Notes under the pieces: generated by a model
The model's input: only the letters and a program-made list of their open reading frames with translations
The model's database searches: none
Told to the model about the DNA's origin: nothing
Position numbers and translations under genes: made by a program
Assembly (NCBI RefSeq): GCF_023073335.1
Contig: NZ_JADPJG010000035.1
Coordinates: forward strand, 253,665-307,842
Source: Bradyrhizobium sp. 21
GTDB taxonomy: Bacteria; Pseudomonadota; Alphaproteobacteria; Rhizobiales; Xanthobacteraceae
Length of the DNA stretch: 54,178 bases
Reading direction: 5' to 3'
In this document: one piece after another, positions 41,523 through 49,783 of the stretch
How positions within the stretch are numbered: position 1 is the first letter of the stretch
Layout of the letters: each line of letters opens with the position of its first letter

Positions 41523-42941
41523 TCACACCACGTCCAGCGGCTTGCCGCGCACGTTCGGGCCGAACAGCGCCATGGCGATCACCACGATCAGCATCGCCGC
41601 GGTGATCAGGCCGAACACGCCGGTGACGCCGGCTTCCTTCAGCATGTAGGCGACGATGAAGCCCGAGAACGTCGCGCTCAGCCGGCTCATCGAATAGACG
41701 AGGCCGGAGGCGCGCGCCCGGATCTGGGTCGGAAACACTTCGGTCTGGTAGGCGTGGTAAGCATAGGACATCGTGGTGTTGCAGGCGGTCAGCAGCACAC
41801 CGCAGATGATCAGCAGCACAGGCTCGGTCAGCTGCGCGAACGCCATGCCGAAGACGATGATGGCGACGCACGCACCGGCAATGATCCATCGCCGTTCGAA
41901 CTTGTCGGCGAAGCTCGATGCCAGTAGCGGCGCGATCGGATAGGCGAAGGCGACGATGAAGGCATATTGCAGGCTCTTGGTGACGTTGATGCCCTTCTCG
42001 ACCAGCAGCGTCGGCACCCAATTGGCGAAGCCGTAGAAGCCGAAGGCCTGGCAGAGGTTGAACACCATGAAGAGGATGACGAGAGAGAGATAAGGCGGGC
42101 GGAACAGATCGGCGAAGCCGACGTTCGTGGCCGAGTGCGTCACCGTCCGCGCGGATGACGGCACAGGGCGCATCGCGGCAGTGTTGCCGCCGGCGGCTTC
42201 CAGTGCGGCCAGGATGCGATAGGCCTCCGCGCTGCGGCCATGGCGGGCCAGCCAGAGCGGGCTTTCGGGCAGAAACAGCCGCAGCACCCAGACGATCATG
42301 CTCGCGGCAGCCCCGATCAGCACCACCCAGCGCCAGCCGTCGACGCCGAAAGGCGAAAGCGGCACCAGCCACCAGGCGAGCGCGGCGACGACGGGCACCG
42401 CGATGAACATGATCGACTGATTCACCGCGAAAGCGCGGCCGCGCATCCGGCTCGGCACGAGTTCGGTGATGTAGGCATCGATGGTGATGACCTCGACGCC
42501 GATGCCAATGCCGGCGAGGAAGCGCCAGAACAACAGGCCTTCCGAAGAGGTCTGGCAGGCCATGATCACCGAGGCCGTGGTGTAGCCGAGCAACGCATAG
42601 GTGAAGATCGCGCGCCGCCCAAAACGGTCGGCGAGGAAGCCGAGGAAGAAGGTGCCGACGAACAGGCCGGCAAAAGTCGCAGCGACGAAGGCGCCGATGC
42701 CTGAGAAGCCAAAGAAGGCGTGCGTCGTCGTGGTCAGGAGCCCGCTGCGGTTCAGGCCCGGCGCGATGTAGCCGGTGAGGAACAGATCGTAGATCTCGAA
42801 GCAGCCGCCGAGCGAGAGCAGGATGACCAGGCGCCAGACATAGGATGTCCCTGGCATGGCCTCGAGCCTCCGCGAGATGTCATCCGGTGCTGCGGATGCG
42901 GTGCCGAGTTCGATGCCCGTGTCGATGCCGACGACGCTCAT
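41523..42941 (-). CDS. MFS transporter, sugar/aromatic acid:proton symporter type
   Basis: A 472-residue major facilitator with 12 predicted helices. Between helices 2 and 3 lies the MFS motif FLADRFGRR (about 110-118), and RIRARASG-like RARASGLVYSMSRL near the C-terminal half is the second copy. LFLPESPLWLARHGR after helix 6 is typical of the sugar-porter/metabolite:H+ symporter branch. It lies downstream of the LysR gene on the same strand and beside a CoA-transferase/lyase pair, so it probably imports the organic acid they consume. Confidence 0.9.
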   Translation of the reverse strand: MSVVGIDTGIELGTASAAPDDISRRLEAMPGTSYVWRLVILLSLGGCFEIYDLFLTGYIAPGLNRSGLLTTTTHAFFGFSGIGAFVAATFAGLFVGTFFLGFLADRFGRRAIFTYALLGYTTASVIMACQTSSEGLLFWRFLAGIGIGVEVITIDAYITELVPSRMRGRAFAVNQSIMFIAVPVVAALAWWLVPLSPFGVDGWRWVVLIGAAASMIVWVLRLFLPESPLWLARHGRSAEAYRILAALEAAGGNTAAMRPVPSSARTVTHSATNVGFADLFRPPYLSLVILFMVFNLCQAFGFYGFANWVPTLLVEKGINVTKSLQYAFIVAFAYPIAPLLASSFADKFERRWIIAGACVAIIVFGMAFAQLTEPVLLIICGVLLTACNTTMSYAYHAYQTEVFPTQIRARASGLVYSMSRLSATFSGFIVAYMLKEAGVTGVFGLITAAMLIVVIAMALFGPNVRGKPLDVV

Positions 42942-43096
42942 GAGTTCCTCCCCGTGACGCGCACGCTTCTGGCGGCGCTGGTCCCGGCGGCTTTCTTGCA
43001 GAAGCGCATCCGGGTCGGGGGCATGTTGGCCGCTGCCAGCCAGAAATCCAGACGAACATATCGAAGGAAGCGTTCGAGAAACGCGAACTCGCCGCT

Positions 43097-44029
43097 CTAA
43101 TCCACCAGCGTCGCCTGCCAGCCGCCGCTGCGCACCTGCTCGGCGATCAATGCCAGCATCAGTCGGCGCATCTCTTCCATGGCATAGGTCATCGGACGGT
43201 TGCGCAGGCGGCAGAGATAGAGCGTACGGGTCAGCTTCGGCTCGATCACCTCGCGTGCGACCAGGCGGCCAGCCGCCAGCTCTTCCCGCGCGAACAGTTT
43301 TGTCGCGATGGTGCAGCCCAGTCCCTCCACCAGCGCGCCGGTCATGCCTGTGATCGAGTTGGCGTGCAGGATGGCGCTGCTTTCCAGCCGCTTGAGCAGG
43401 ACCGGATCGTCCAGTAGCGCGCGCGAGGACAGACCGAGGCCGTAGCGGAGCAGGATCAGCGGCAACCGGTTCAGCTCCTCGAAGCGGATCGGGGCCTTGC
43501 CCTTGCCGACCAGCTTTGGAATGCCGACGCAGAACATTTCCTCTTCCAGGACGGCTTCCGTGATCAGCTCCTTCTCCGACGGCGGATTGTAGACCAGCGC
43601 CAGATCGACGTTGGACACCATGAGATGCATCAGCGTCGCGCCGGACAGGCTTTCGGTGAGCGACAGTTTGAGCTTGGGATATTTGGTGAGCACCGTGCGC
43701 ATCAGCTCGACGCCGATCGCCTTGACGCCGGAATTCGCCATGCCGATGGAGATGTCGCCGGCAATGACGCGGGCACCCTCGCGGACCTCGGTCTCGGCTT
43801 CCGCCATCGCGCGCAGGATGATGCGGGCATGCTCGTACAGCCGTTCGCCGGCAGCGGTCGGTTCCATGCCACGCGACTTGCGCTCGAACAGCGGCGTTGC
43901 AAACTCGGCTTCGAGATTCGAGATGTGGTGGCTCAGCGCGGACTGCGCGACGTTGACCTGGTCGGCCGCGCGCGACAGGTTCCGCTGTTCGTAGACGGCG
44001 ATGAAATAGCGGAGCTGGCGTAGGTCCAT
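43097..44029 (-). CDS. LysR-family transcriptional regulator
   Basis: A 310-residue LysR-type regulator. The N-terminal winged helix (MDLRQLRYFIAVYEQRNLSRAADQ..., about 1-60) is followed by the effector-binding domain (about 90-295). The C-terminal domain resembles that of Cbl/NAC-like acid-sensing regulators only broadly. It is divergent from the CoA-transferase gene with a 111-base gap holding two palindromes, so it probably controls that operon and itself. The coinducer is likely the organic acid or its CoA ester. Confidence 0.93.
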   Translation of the reverse strand: MDLRQLRYFIAVYEQRNLSRAADQVNVAQSALSHHISNLEAEFATPLFERKSRGMEPTAAGERLYEHARIILRAMAEAETEVREGARVIAGDISIGMANSGVKAIGVELMRTVLTKYPKLKLSLTESLSGATLMHLMVSNVDLALVYNPPSEKELITEAVLEEEMFCVGIPKLVGKGKAPIRFEELNRLPLILLRYGLGLSSRALLDDPVLLKRLESSAILHANSITGMTGALVEGLGCTIATKLFAREELAAGRLVAREVIEPKLTRTLYLCRLRNRPMTYAMEEMRRLMLALIAEQVRSGGWQATLVD

Positions 44030-44040
44030 GGCGCCCAAGC

Positions 44041-44050
44041 GTTCTAGAAC
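44041..44050. promoter_or_regulatory. Perfect palindrome GTTCTAGAAC in LysR divergent region
   Basis: A ten-base perfect palindrome 12 bases upstream of the lysR start codon. It may be the autoregulatory half of a LysR recognition region. Confidence 0.4.
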
Positions 44051-44057
44051 GGTGAAT

Positions 44058-44073
44058 ACTCTCTTCGAGAGAT
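44058..44073. promoter_or_regulatory. Dyad CTCTC-TTC-GAGAG, candidate LysR site
   Basis: Five-base perfect arms with a three-base centre, extended by AT-rich flanks (ATA...TTAT), give a T-N11-A spacing typical of LysR-type regulators. It lies between the divergent lysR and CoA-transferase genes. Confidence 0.45.
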
Positions 44074-44140
44074 TATATTTTTCAGAAGGCTTGTGAAGGC
44101 CTAGGCTGGCCAGAAGCCGGCAATGAACAGGGACGCGCGC

Positions 44141-45340
44141 ATGACGAATGAAGAACGGGCGGCCGGATTGCCGCTTGCAGGCGTGCGCGTCGTCGAGATG
44201 ACCCACATGGTCATGGGCCCGACCTGCGGCATGATCCTCGCGCAGCTCGGCGCCGACGTGATCAAGGTCGAGCCGCCCGCGGGCGACAAGACCCGCAGCC
44301 TGGGGGGCATGGGCACCGCCTTCTTCCCGTTGTTCAACCGCGGCAAGCGCAGCGTGGTGCTGGATTTCGAGAAGCCGGACGATCGCGACACCATGCACCG
44401 GCTGCTCGCGACCGCCGACGTATTCCTGGAGAATTTTCGCGACGGTCAGCTCGAGAAGCAGGGGCTTGGCGCGGACGAATTGCGCCGCCTTCATCCGGAG
44501 CTGATCATCGCCGGCCACAAGGGTTTCCTCTCCGGTCCCTACGAGCACCGCCCCGCGCTCGACGAGGTCGTGCAGATGATGGCGGGCCTTGCCGCCATGA
44601 CCGGCACCAGCGAAAAGCCGCAGCGCGTCGGCTCGTCCGCCAACGACATCATGGGCGGCATGTTCGGCGTGATCGCGATCCTCGCGGCGCTCTATCAGAA
44701 GCGCGCAGGAAAACGCGACGGAAAACGCGACGGCGCCGACATCCGCATCGGCCTGTTCGAGAACTGCCTGTTCCTGGTCGCGCAGCACATGGTCGAATAT
44801 GAGATGACCGGCAACAAGCCGCGCTCTATGCCGGAGCGCGAGCATGCCTGGCCGATCTACGACATCTTCGAGACCGCCAGCGGCGAGCGCATCTTCATCG
44901 GCGTCGTCACCGAGGGCCATTGGCAGAGCTTCTGCCGCGAGTTCGGTCTGGGTGAATTCCTCGATGATCCCACCTTGCGCACCACGACCGATCGCATCCT
45001 GGCACGCGGGCGGATCATTCCGCGCGCCGTTGAGGTGATCAGGCAGTGGGACGCGGCAAAATTGTCGCAGAAGCTCGATGCACTCAACATCTGCTTCTCG
45101 CCGATCAACCGGCCCGAGGATCTTTTCGCCGATCCGCATGTGCTGCGGCCGGGCGGGCTCGTCAACAATTTCACCGCCGACGGCAAGCCGTTCCGGGTGC
45201 CGGCGCTGCCAATCGAGTGGAATGGCAGCAATATCGGCGAAGGCCTGAAGGTCGCGCCGCTCGGCGCCGACACCGCGGCCGTTCGCGTCGAGATCGACAA
45301 TCAAGACGTCACGTCAAAAACAACAGGGAGGCGCGCATGA
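44141..45340 (+). CDS. Family III (CaiB/BaiF) CoA-transferase
   Basis: A 399-residue class III CoA-transferase moving CoA from one thioester to a free acid. The N-terminal LAGVRVVEMTHMVMGPTCGMILAQLGADVIKVE is split by the family Gly/Pro-rich turn. From this start the catalytic Asp is residue 169 (SSANDIMGG), the same number as in formyl-CoA transferase. I chose this ATG because AGGGA lies seven bases upstream; an ATG at 44123 would add six residues. Residues about 189-197 hold a duplicated KRDG. It overlaps the lyase gene by four bases, so the substrate is likely that enzyme's free acid, for example 3-hydroxy-3-methylglutarate. Confidence 0.92.
   Translation: MTNEERAAGLPLAGVRVVEMTHMVMGPTCGMILAQLGADVIKVEPPAGDKTRSLGGMGTAFFPLFNRGKRSVVLDFEKPDDRDTMHRLLATADVFLENFRDGQLEKQGLGADELRRLHPELIIAGHKGFLSGPYEHRPALDEVVQMMAGLAAMTGTSEKPQRVGSSANDIMGGMFGVIAILAALYQKRAGKRDGKRDGADIRIGLFENCLFLVAQHMVEYEMTGNKPRSMPEREHAWPIYDIFETASGERIFIGVVTEGHWQSFCREFGLGEFLDDPTLRTTTDRILARGRIIPRAVEVIRQWDAAKLSQKLDALNICFSPINRPEDLFADPHVLRPGGLVNNFTADGKPFRVPALPIEWNGSNIGEGLKVAPLGADTAAVRVEIDNQDVTSKTTGRRA
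44708..44731. repeat. Perfect 12-bp tandem duplication in the CoA-transferase gene
   Basis: GGAAAACGCGAC occurs twice head to tail without mismatch. It adds one KRDG tetrapeptide to a surface-type loop after ALYQKRAG. Confidence 0.85.
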
Positions 45341-46284
45341 GCCGGATTTTGGAGATCTACCCCGCGGAGCGCGTCAGCCTGCGCGAGGTCGGCTTGCGCG
45401 ACGGGCTCCAGCTCGTGAAGAAAATTCCGTCGACCGACGCCAAGCAGCGCTGGGTGGGCGAGGAATATGCCGCCGGCGTGCGGCATTTCGAGGTCGGCTC
45501 GTTCCTGCCGGCAAAGACCTTTCCGCAATTCGTCGATGTCCGCGACGTCGTCGCGACCGTTGCTTCCTTGCCAGGCGCGCACGGCATCGCGCTTGCGCTG
45601 AACGAGCGCGGCGTCAATGAGGCCCTCGAATCCGGCGTCGGCGAGATCGCTTCGGTGGTTTCGGCGACGGAAGAGCATAGCCAGGCCAATGCGCACCGCT
45701 CGCGCGACTCCGCGATCGCCAATCTGAAACGGCTGTGCGAGATGCGCGATGCGAGCCCGCACAAGCCGCTGGTGAACGCGGCGATCTCGATGGCGCTGGG
45801 CTGCTCGATCACCGGCGCGGTCGATCCGGCAGAGGTGCTCCGTCTCGTCGACAAATGCCTGGAGGCCGGCGTTGATTTCGTCGCGATCGCAGACACTGTC
45901 GGTTATGCCGGGCCGAAGCAGGTGGCGGAGCTGACGCGCGCCGCGGTGAAGCTCGCAGGGTCAAAGCCGATCTGCATCCATCTCCACGACACCCGCGGCA
46001 TGGGTATCGCGAACGCGGCTGCGGCGTTGGATGAAGGCGCGCGGATCCTCGACGGCTCGCTCGGTGGCCTCGGCGGCTGCCCCTTCGCTCCCGGCGCAAC
46101 CGGCAATGTCGTGTTCGAGGATCTGGTCTTCCTGTGCGAGAGCAAGGGCTTTGCGACGGGCATCGATCTGGAGAAGCTGATCGCGGTGCGCAGAATCCTG
46201 CGCGAGGAGATGCCGAACGAAGCGCTCTACGGCGGTGTCGCACGGGCGGGGCTGCCGAGTGGGAGCGCGGCGAAGGCGGCGTGA
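45337..46284 (+). CDS. Hydroxymethylglutaryl-CoA lyase-like enzyme
   Basis: A 315-residue HMGL-like barrel of the DRE-TIM metallolyase group. The metal and catalytic motif is LREVGLRDGLQ (about 15-25), the metal-binding HLHDTRGMG follows near 208-216, and the active-site Cys loop is GGLGGCPFAPGATGN (about 244-258), the HMG-CoA lyase signature. HMG-CoA lyase cleaves HMG-CoA to acetyl-CoA and acetoacetate; related lyases cleave citramalyl-CoA or similar esters. The ATGA overlap with the CoA-transferase gene couples the two. Confidence 0.9.
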   Translation: MSRILEIYPAERVSLREVGLRDGLQLVKKIPSTDAKQRWVGEEYAAGVRHFEVGSFLPAKTFPQFVDVRDVVATVASLPGAHGIALALNERGVNEALESGVGEIASVVSATEEHSQANAHRSRDSAIANLKRLCEMRDASPHKPLVNAAISMALGCSITGAVDPAEVLRLVDKCLEAGVDFVAIADTVGYAGPKQVAELTRAAVKLAGSKPICIHLHDTRGMGIANAAAALDEGARILDGSLGGLGGCPFAPGATGNVVFEDLVFLCESKGFATGIDLEKLIAVRRILREEMPNEALYGGVARAGLPSGSAAKAA

Positions 46285-46295
46285 GATTTTCTTCG

Positions 46296-46319
46296 CCTCT
46301 CCCCGCAAGCGGGGAGAGG
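46296..46319. terminator. Hairpin CCTCTCCCCGC / GCGGGGAGAGG
   Basis: A perfect stem of up to 11 bp closed by CAAG, lying between the convergent lyase and nikR genes. The stem shares its outer ten bases with the hairpin at 41496-41521. A TTTTCTTCG stretch lies on the left. Confidence 0.7.
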
Positions 46320-46327
46320 GAGAAGAA

Positions 46328-46771
46328 TCAATCATGCCTGTGCGCCTGTTTCCGCTTCGCCTGCTTCCCCGCACCCGTCGGGATCATCACCACGCGGCCG
46401 TAGCGCACGCCACGTTCGGCGATGATGTGGTCGGCGAAATGCCTGACTTCGCCGGCGTCGCCGCGCAGTGCCGTCATCTCCATGCAATTGTTGTTGTCGA
46501 GATGGACATGCAGCGTCGCCAGCGCGAGGTCGTGGTGGCCGTGGAATTCCTGCACCAGGCGCTTTGAGAGATCGCGGGCGGCGTGGTCGTAGACATAGAC
46601 GAGGCCGGCGACGCAGGGGCCGGTCTGCGCGGTGTCCTCGCTGCTCTGCTGCAGGCCGGCGCGGGCGAGATCACGGATGATCTCGGAGCGGTTCTGGTAG
46701 CCGCGCGCTTCGGCCGCCGCGTCGATCTCCGCCAGCAGATCGTCCTCGATCGTGATCGTAATTCGCTGCAT
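46328..46771 (-). CDS. nikR: Nickel-responsive regulator NikR
   Basis: A 147-residue ribbon-helix-helix nickel sensor. The DNA-binding part is MQRITITIEDDLLAEIDAAAEARGY with NRSEIIRDLAR, and the ACT-like metal domain carries a His cluster at 77-80 (HGHH), His88 and His90 (LHVHLD) and Cys96, matching the high-affinity nickel site of NikR. A codon earlier (46774) is another ATG. No nickel transporter, urease or hydrogenase gene lies nearby. The gene is 51 bases downstream of the copper ATPase on the same strand. Confidence 0.95.
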   Translation of the reverse strand: MQRITITIEDDLLAEIDAAAEARGYQNRSEIIRDLARAGLQQSSEDTAQTGPCVAGLVYVYDHAARDLSKRLVQEFHGHHDLALATLHVHLDNNNCMEMTALRGDAGEVRHFADHIIAERGVRYGRVVMIPTGAGKQAKRKQAHRHD

Positions 46772-46822
46772 CACAATGCTCCCTCGCGCGCTTGATACCG
46801 TTCTACACGGTTTCCGCGGTGC

Positions 46823-49261
46823 TCACAGTCGCGTCGCGCGAAGCCGCAGCGCATTTCCAACGACGCTCACCGACGACAGCGCCATCGCCGCCGCGGCGAT
46901 GATCGGTGACAGCAGCACGCCGAACGTCGGATAGAGGATGCCGGCCGCGATCGGAATGCCTGCGGCGTTGTAGATGAAGGCAAAGAACAGGTTTTGCCGG
47001 ATGTTGCTCATGGTCGCCTGCGACAGCTTTCGCGCGCGCACGATGCCGGTGAGATCGCCCTTGAGCAGGGTGATTCCGGCGCTCTCCATCGCCACATCCG
47101 TGCCGGTGCCCATGGCGATGCCGACTTCGGCCGCCGCGAGCGCCGGCGCGTCGTTGACGCCATCGCCGGCCATCGCGACGCTGCGGCCGGCCTTTTGCAG
47201 CTTCGTCACCACCGCGCTCTTCTGATCCGGCAGCACTTCGGCCTCGACCTCGGCGATGCCGAGCCGGCGTGCGACGGCTTCGGCCGTAGTGCGGTTGTCG
47301 CCGGTCAGCATGATCACCTTGATGCCTTCGGCCGCCAGCGCCTTCAGCGCCTCCGGGGTCGAGGCCTTGACCGGATCGGCGATCGCGAACAGGCCGGCAA
47401 GCCGGCCGTCGACGGCCATGTTGATCACGGTCGCGCCGTCGCCGCGCAGCCGCTCGGCCTCCGTATCGAGCGCTTTGGTGTCGATGCCGATCGACGTCAG
47501 ATATCTTGCATTGCCGAGCACGATGGTTTTGCCGTCGACCTTGCCGGTCGCGCCCTTGCCGGTCGGCGAATCGAATTGCTCGACCTGGCCCAGCGCGAGC
47601 TGCTTTTCCTTCGCCGCGCGCATGATCGCGTCTGCCAGGGGATGCTCGCTGGCGCGCTCGACACTGGCCGCCATGCGCAGGATGTCGTCTTCCGCAAAGC
47701 CGGCCGCCGGAACGATCGCAACCACCTTCGGCTTGCCCTCGGTCAGCGTACCGGTCTTGTCGACCACGAGTGTGTCGATCTTCTCCATACGCTCCAGCGC
47801 CTCGGCGTTCTTGATCAGCACGCCCGCTTGCGCGCCGCGGCCGACGCCGACCATGATCGACATCGGGGTCGCCAGGCCGAGCGCACAGGGGCAGGCGATG
47901 ATCAGCACGCTGACCGCGGCGACGAGCCCGAAGGCCAGCCGCGGCTCCGGCCCGAACCAGGCCCAGCCCGCGAACGCGATGATGGCAAAGGCAATCACCG
48001 TCGGCACGAACCAGCCCGCGACCTGGTCGGCGAGGCGCTGGATCGGCGCGCGCGAGCGTTGCGCGTCCGCGACCATCTGCACGATCTGCGCCAGCAGCGT
48101 CTCGCGCCCGACCTTGTCCGCGCGCATGATGAAGCTGCCCGACTGGTTGAGCGTGCCGGCGATCACTTTTGCGCCGCTCTCCTTGGTCACCGGCATGGAT
48201 TCGCCTGTCACCAGCGATTCGTCGAGCGCGGAGCGGCCTTCCAGAATGACACCGTCGACGGGCACTTTTTCGCCCGGGCGCACGCGCAAGCGGTCTCCGG
48301 CATGAAGCGCGTCGATCTCGACCTCGTGCTCGCCGCCGTCAGCATCGACGCGGCGCGCGGTCTTCGGCGCGAGCTGCAGCAGCGCCTTGATCGCACCCGA
48401 CGTCGCATCGCGGGCGCGCAGCTCCAGCACCTGCCCGAGCAGCACCAGCACGGTGATGACGGCCGCGGCCTCGAAATAGACCGCGACCGCGCCTTCATGG
48501 CCGCGGAAGGTGGCCGGGAAGATCTGCGGCGCGATGGTGCCGATGATGCTGTAGACATAGGCGACGCCGGTGCCCATCGCGATCAGCGTGAACATGTTGA
48601 GGTTGCGCGTCAGCATCGACTGCCAGCCGCGCACGAAGAAGGGCCAGCCGGCCCACAGCACCACGGGCGTGGCGAAGACGAGCTGGATCCAGTTCGACAG
48701 CGTCGCATCGATCCAGTTGTGCGGGCCCGCGAGATGGCCGCCCATCTCCAGCACCACCGCCGGCAGCGCCAGCGCACCGCCAATCCAGAATCGCCGCGTC
48801 ATGTCGGCGAGCTCCGGATTGGGCCCCGTCTCCAGGCTCGCGACCTCCGGCTCCAGCGCCATGCCGCAGATCGGGCAGGTCCCGGGTCCGACCTTCCGGA
48901 TCTCCGGATGCATCGGGCAGGTGTAGATCGTGCCCGCGGGCATCTCGGGGTCGCTCTCTTTTTCCTTCGCGAGATATTTTGCGGGATCGGCGGCGAATTT
49001 GGTGCGGCAACCGGCCGAGCAGAAGTGGAAGGTTTTGCCATGATGGTCGAACCGGTGCTTCGAGGTCACGGGATCGACCGTCATGCCGCAGACGGGATCG
49101 ACGACTTTTGTCGCGGCGTCGCCATGGTCGTGCGTGTGATCGCCGTGTCCGCCGCAGCAAGAGGAGGTCGCGGGTTTGGCGGCCGGCGGAGCCTTGCTGG
49201 AACAGCCGCATCCGGAATGCGTTTCCGCGTTGTGATGATGCTCGTGATCCGCGTCGTTCAT
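46823..49261 (-). CDS. copA: Copper/silver-type P1B ATPase with YHS and heavy-metal-binding domains
   Basis: An 812-residue metal-exporting P-type ATPase. Instead of HMA domains the N-terminus has a His/Cys-rich stretch (HEHHH, CGCSS, SSCCGGHGDHTHDHG), a YHS domain (about 50-98) and a heavy-metal-binding domain (YTCPMHPEIRKV...CPICGMAL, about 113-136). The core has TGES (352-355), the Cu(I)-type CPC motif (457-459), DKTGT (501-505), SEHPLADA and GDGVNDAP. I chose ATG 49261 because GGAG lies seven bases upstream; ATGs at 49267 and 49282 are alternatives. It is divergent from csoR over a CsoR operator. Confidence 0.95.
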   Translation of the reverse strand: MNDADHEHHHNAETHSGCGCSSKAPPAAKPATSSCCGGHGDHTHDHGDAATKVVDPVCGMTVDPVTSKHRFDHHGKTFHFCSAGCRTKFAADPAKYLAKEKESDPEMPAGTIYTCPMHPEIRKVGPGTCPICGMALEPEVASLETGPNPELADMTRRFWIGGALALPAVVLEMGGHLAGPHNWIDATLSNWIQLVFATPVVLWAGWPFFVRGWQSMLTRNLNMFTLIAMGTGVAYVYSIIGTIAPQIFPATFRGHEGAVAVYFEAAAVITVLVLLGQVLELRARDATSGAIKALLQLAPKTARRVDADGGEHEVEIDALHAGDRLRVRPGEKVPVDGVILEGRSALDESLVTGESMPVTKESGAKVIAGTLNQSGSFIMRADKVGRETLLAQIVQMVADAQRSRAPIQRLADQVAGWFVPTVIAFAIIAFAGWAWFGPEPRLAFGLVAAVSVLIIACPCALGLATPMSIMVGVGRGAQAGVLIKNAEALERMEKIDTLVVDKTGTLTEGKPKVVAIVPAAGFAEDDILRMAASVERASEHPLADAIMRAAKEKQLALGQVEQFDSPTGKGATGKVDGKTIVLGNARYLTSIGIDTKALDTEAERLRGDGATVINMAVDGRLAGLFAIADPVKASTPEALKALAAEGIKVIMLTGDNRTTAEAVARRLGIAEVEAEVLPDQKSAVVTKLQKAGRSVAMAGDGVNDAPALAAAEVGIAMGTGTDVAMESAGITLLKGDLTGIVRARKLSQATMSNIRQNLFFAFIYNAAGIPIAAGILYPTFGVLLSPIIAAAAMALSSVSVVGNALRLRATRL

Positions 49262-49284
49262 TGCCATGCTCCGGCCTTGCAACT

Positions 49285-49303
49285 TATACCCTGGGGGGGT
49301 ATA
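49285..49303. promoter_or_regulatory. CsoR operator between copA and csoR
   Basis: The inverted repeat TATACCC-TGGGG-GGGTATA is the known CsoR/RcnR-class operator shape (GTATA-CCC-GGG-TATAC). It lies centrally in the 50-base divergent gap and would cover both promoters, so copper would relieve repression of copA and csoR together. Confidence 0.8.
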
Positions 49304-49311
49304 TAGTCGAC

Positions 49312-49587
49312 ATGCGCAAGGACATCAAGGCATCCGTCGGAAAACGTCTCGGCCGGATCGAGGGGCAGGTTCGCGGCCTCTCGAAAATGGTCGAGGATGA
49401 CCGCTACTGCATCGACATCGTGACGCAGATCTCGGCGGTGCGCGCGGCGCTGCGCCGGGTCGAGGAAGAGGTTTTGAAAGACCACGTCGCCCATTGCGTC
49501 GAGCATGCGATCGCGAGCGGCGACAAGGCCGATCAGCGCGAGAAGATCGCGGAGCTGATGGCGGTGATCGGTCGGTCGGAGCGGTAG
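49312..49587 (+). CDS. csoR: CsoR-family copper-sensing repressor
   Basis: A 91-residue all-helical DUF156 repressor that releases DNA on binding Cu(I). The ligand set Cys33, His58 and Cys62 has the same spacing as Cys36-His61-Cys65 of CsoR. There is no N-terminal His as in RcnR, and the FrmR-type residues are absent. GRIEGQVRGLSKMV is the family helix. The divergent copA and the operator between them support a copper role. Confidence 0.93.
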   Translation: MRKDIKASVGKRLGRIEGQVRGLSKMVEDDRYCIDIVTQISAVRAALRRVEEEVLKDHVAHCVEHAIASGDKADQREKIAELMAVIGRSER

Positions 49588-49646
49588 GTTTTTCCTGTCA
49601 TTGCGATGACGGTGGAGATGGACGCGCGCGCGCTATCTCCTCCAGC

Positions 49647-49773
49647 GTCGTCCTGGCGAAAGCCAGGACCCATACCGCGGAATCTATCGAGTGCGTCCGG
49701 TCATCGTACCGAACGACGAATCTTCGTCAAACTGCTCCCTGGGGTAATGGGTCCTGGCTTTCGCCAGGACGAC
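49647..49773. repeat. Dispersed inverted repeat element (copy 2 of 3)
   Basis: The ends GTCGTCCTGGCGAAAGCC and GGCTTTCGCCAGGACGAC are perfect inverted copies (with further GGACCCAT/ATGGGTCC inside). The middle has CCCTGGGGTAATG. It lies between the convergent csoR and hydrolase genes. See also 33386-33525 and 52362-52494. Confidence 0.85.
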
Positions 49774-49783
49774 GTTGGGCAAT

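Noticed and set aside
44030..45304. N-terminal extension that would make the LysR regulator 735 residues long
   Set aside because: The extension runs antisense through the CoA-transferase gene and has no domain; the LysR helix-turn-helix begins exactly at the ATG at 44029.
46994..49306. Long open frame on the plus strand opposite the copper ATPase (770 codons)
   Set aside because: Antisense shadow of a well-supported gene; no start signal and no family resemblance.
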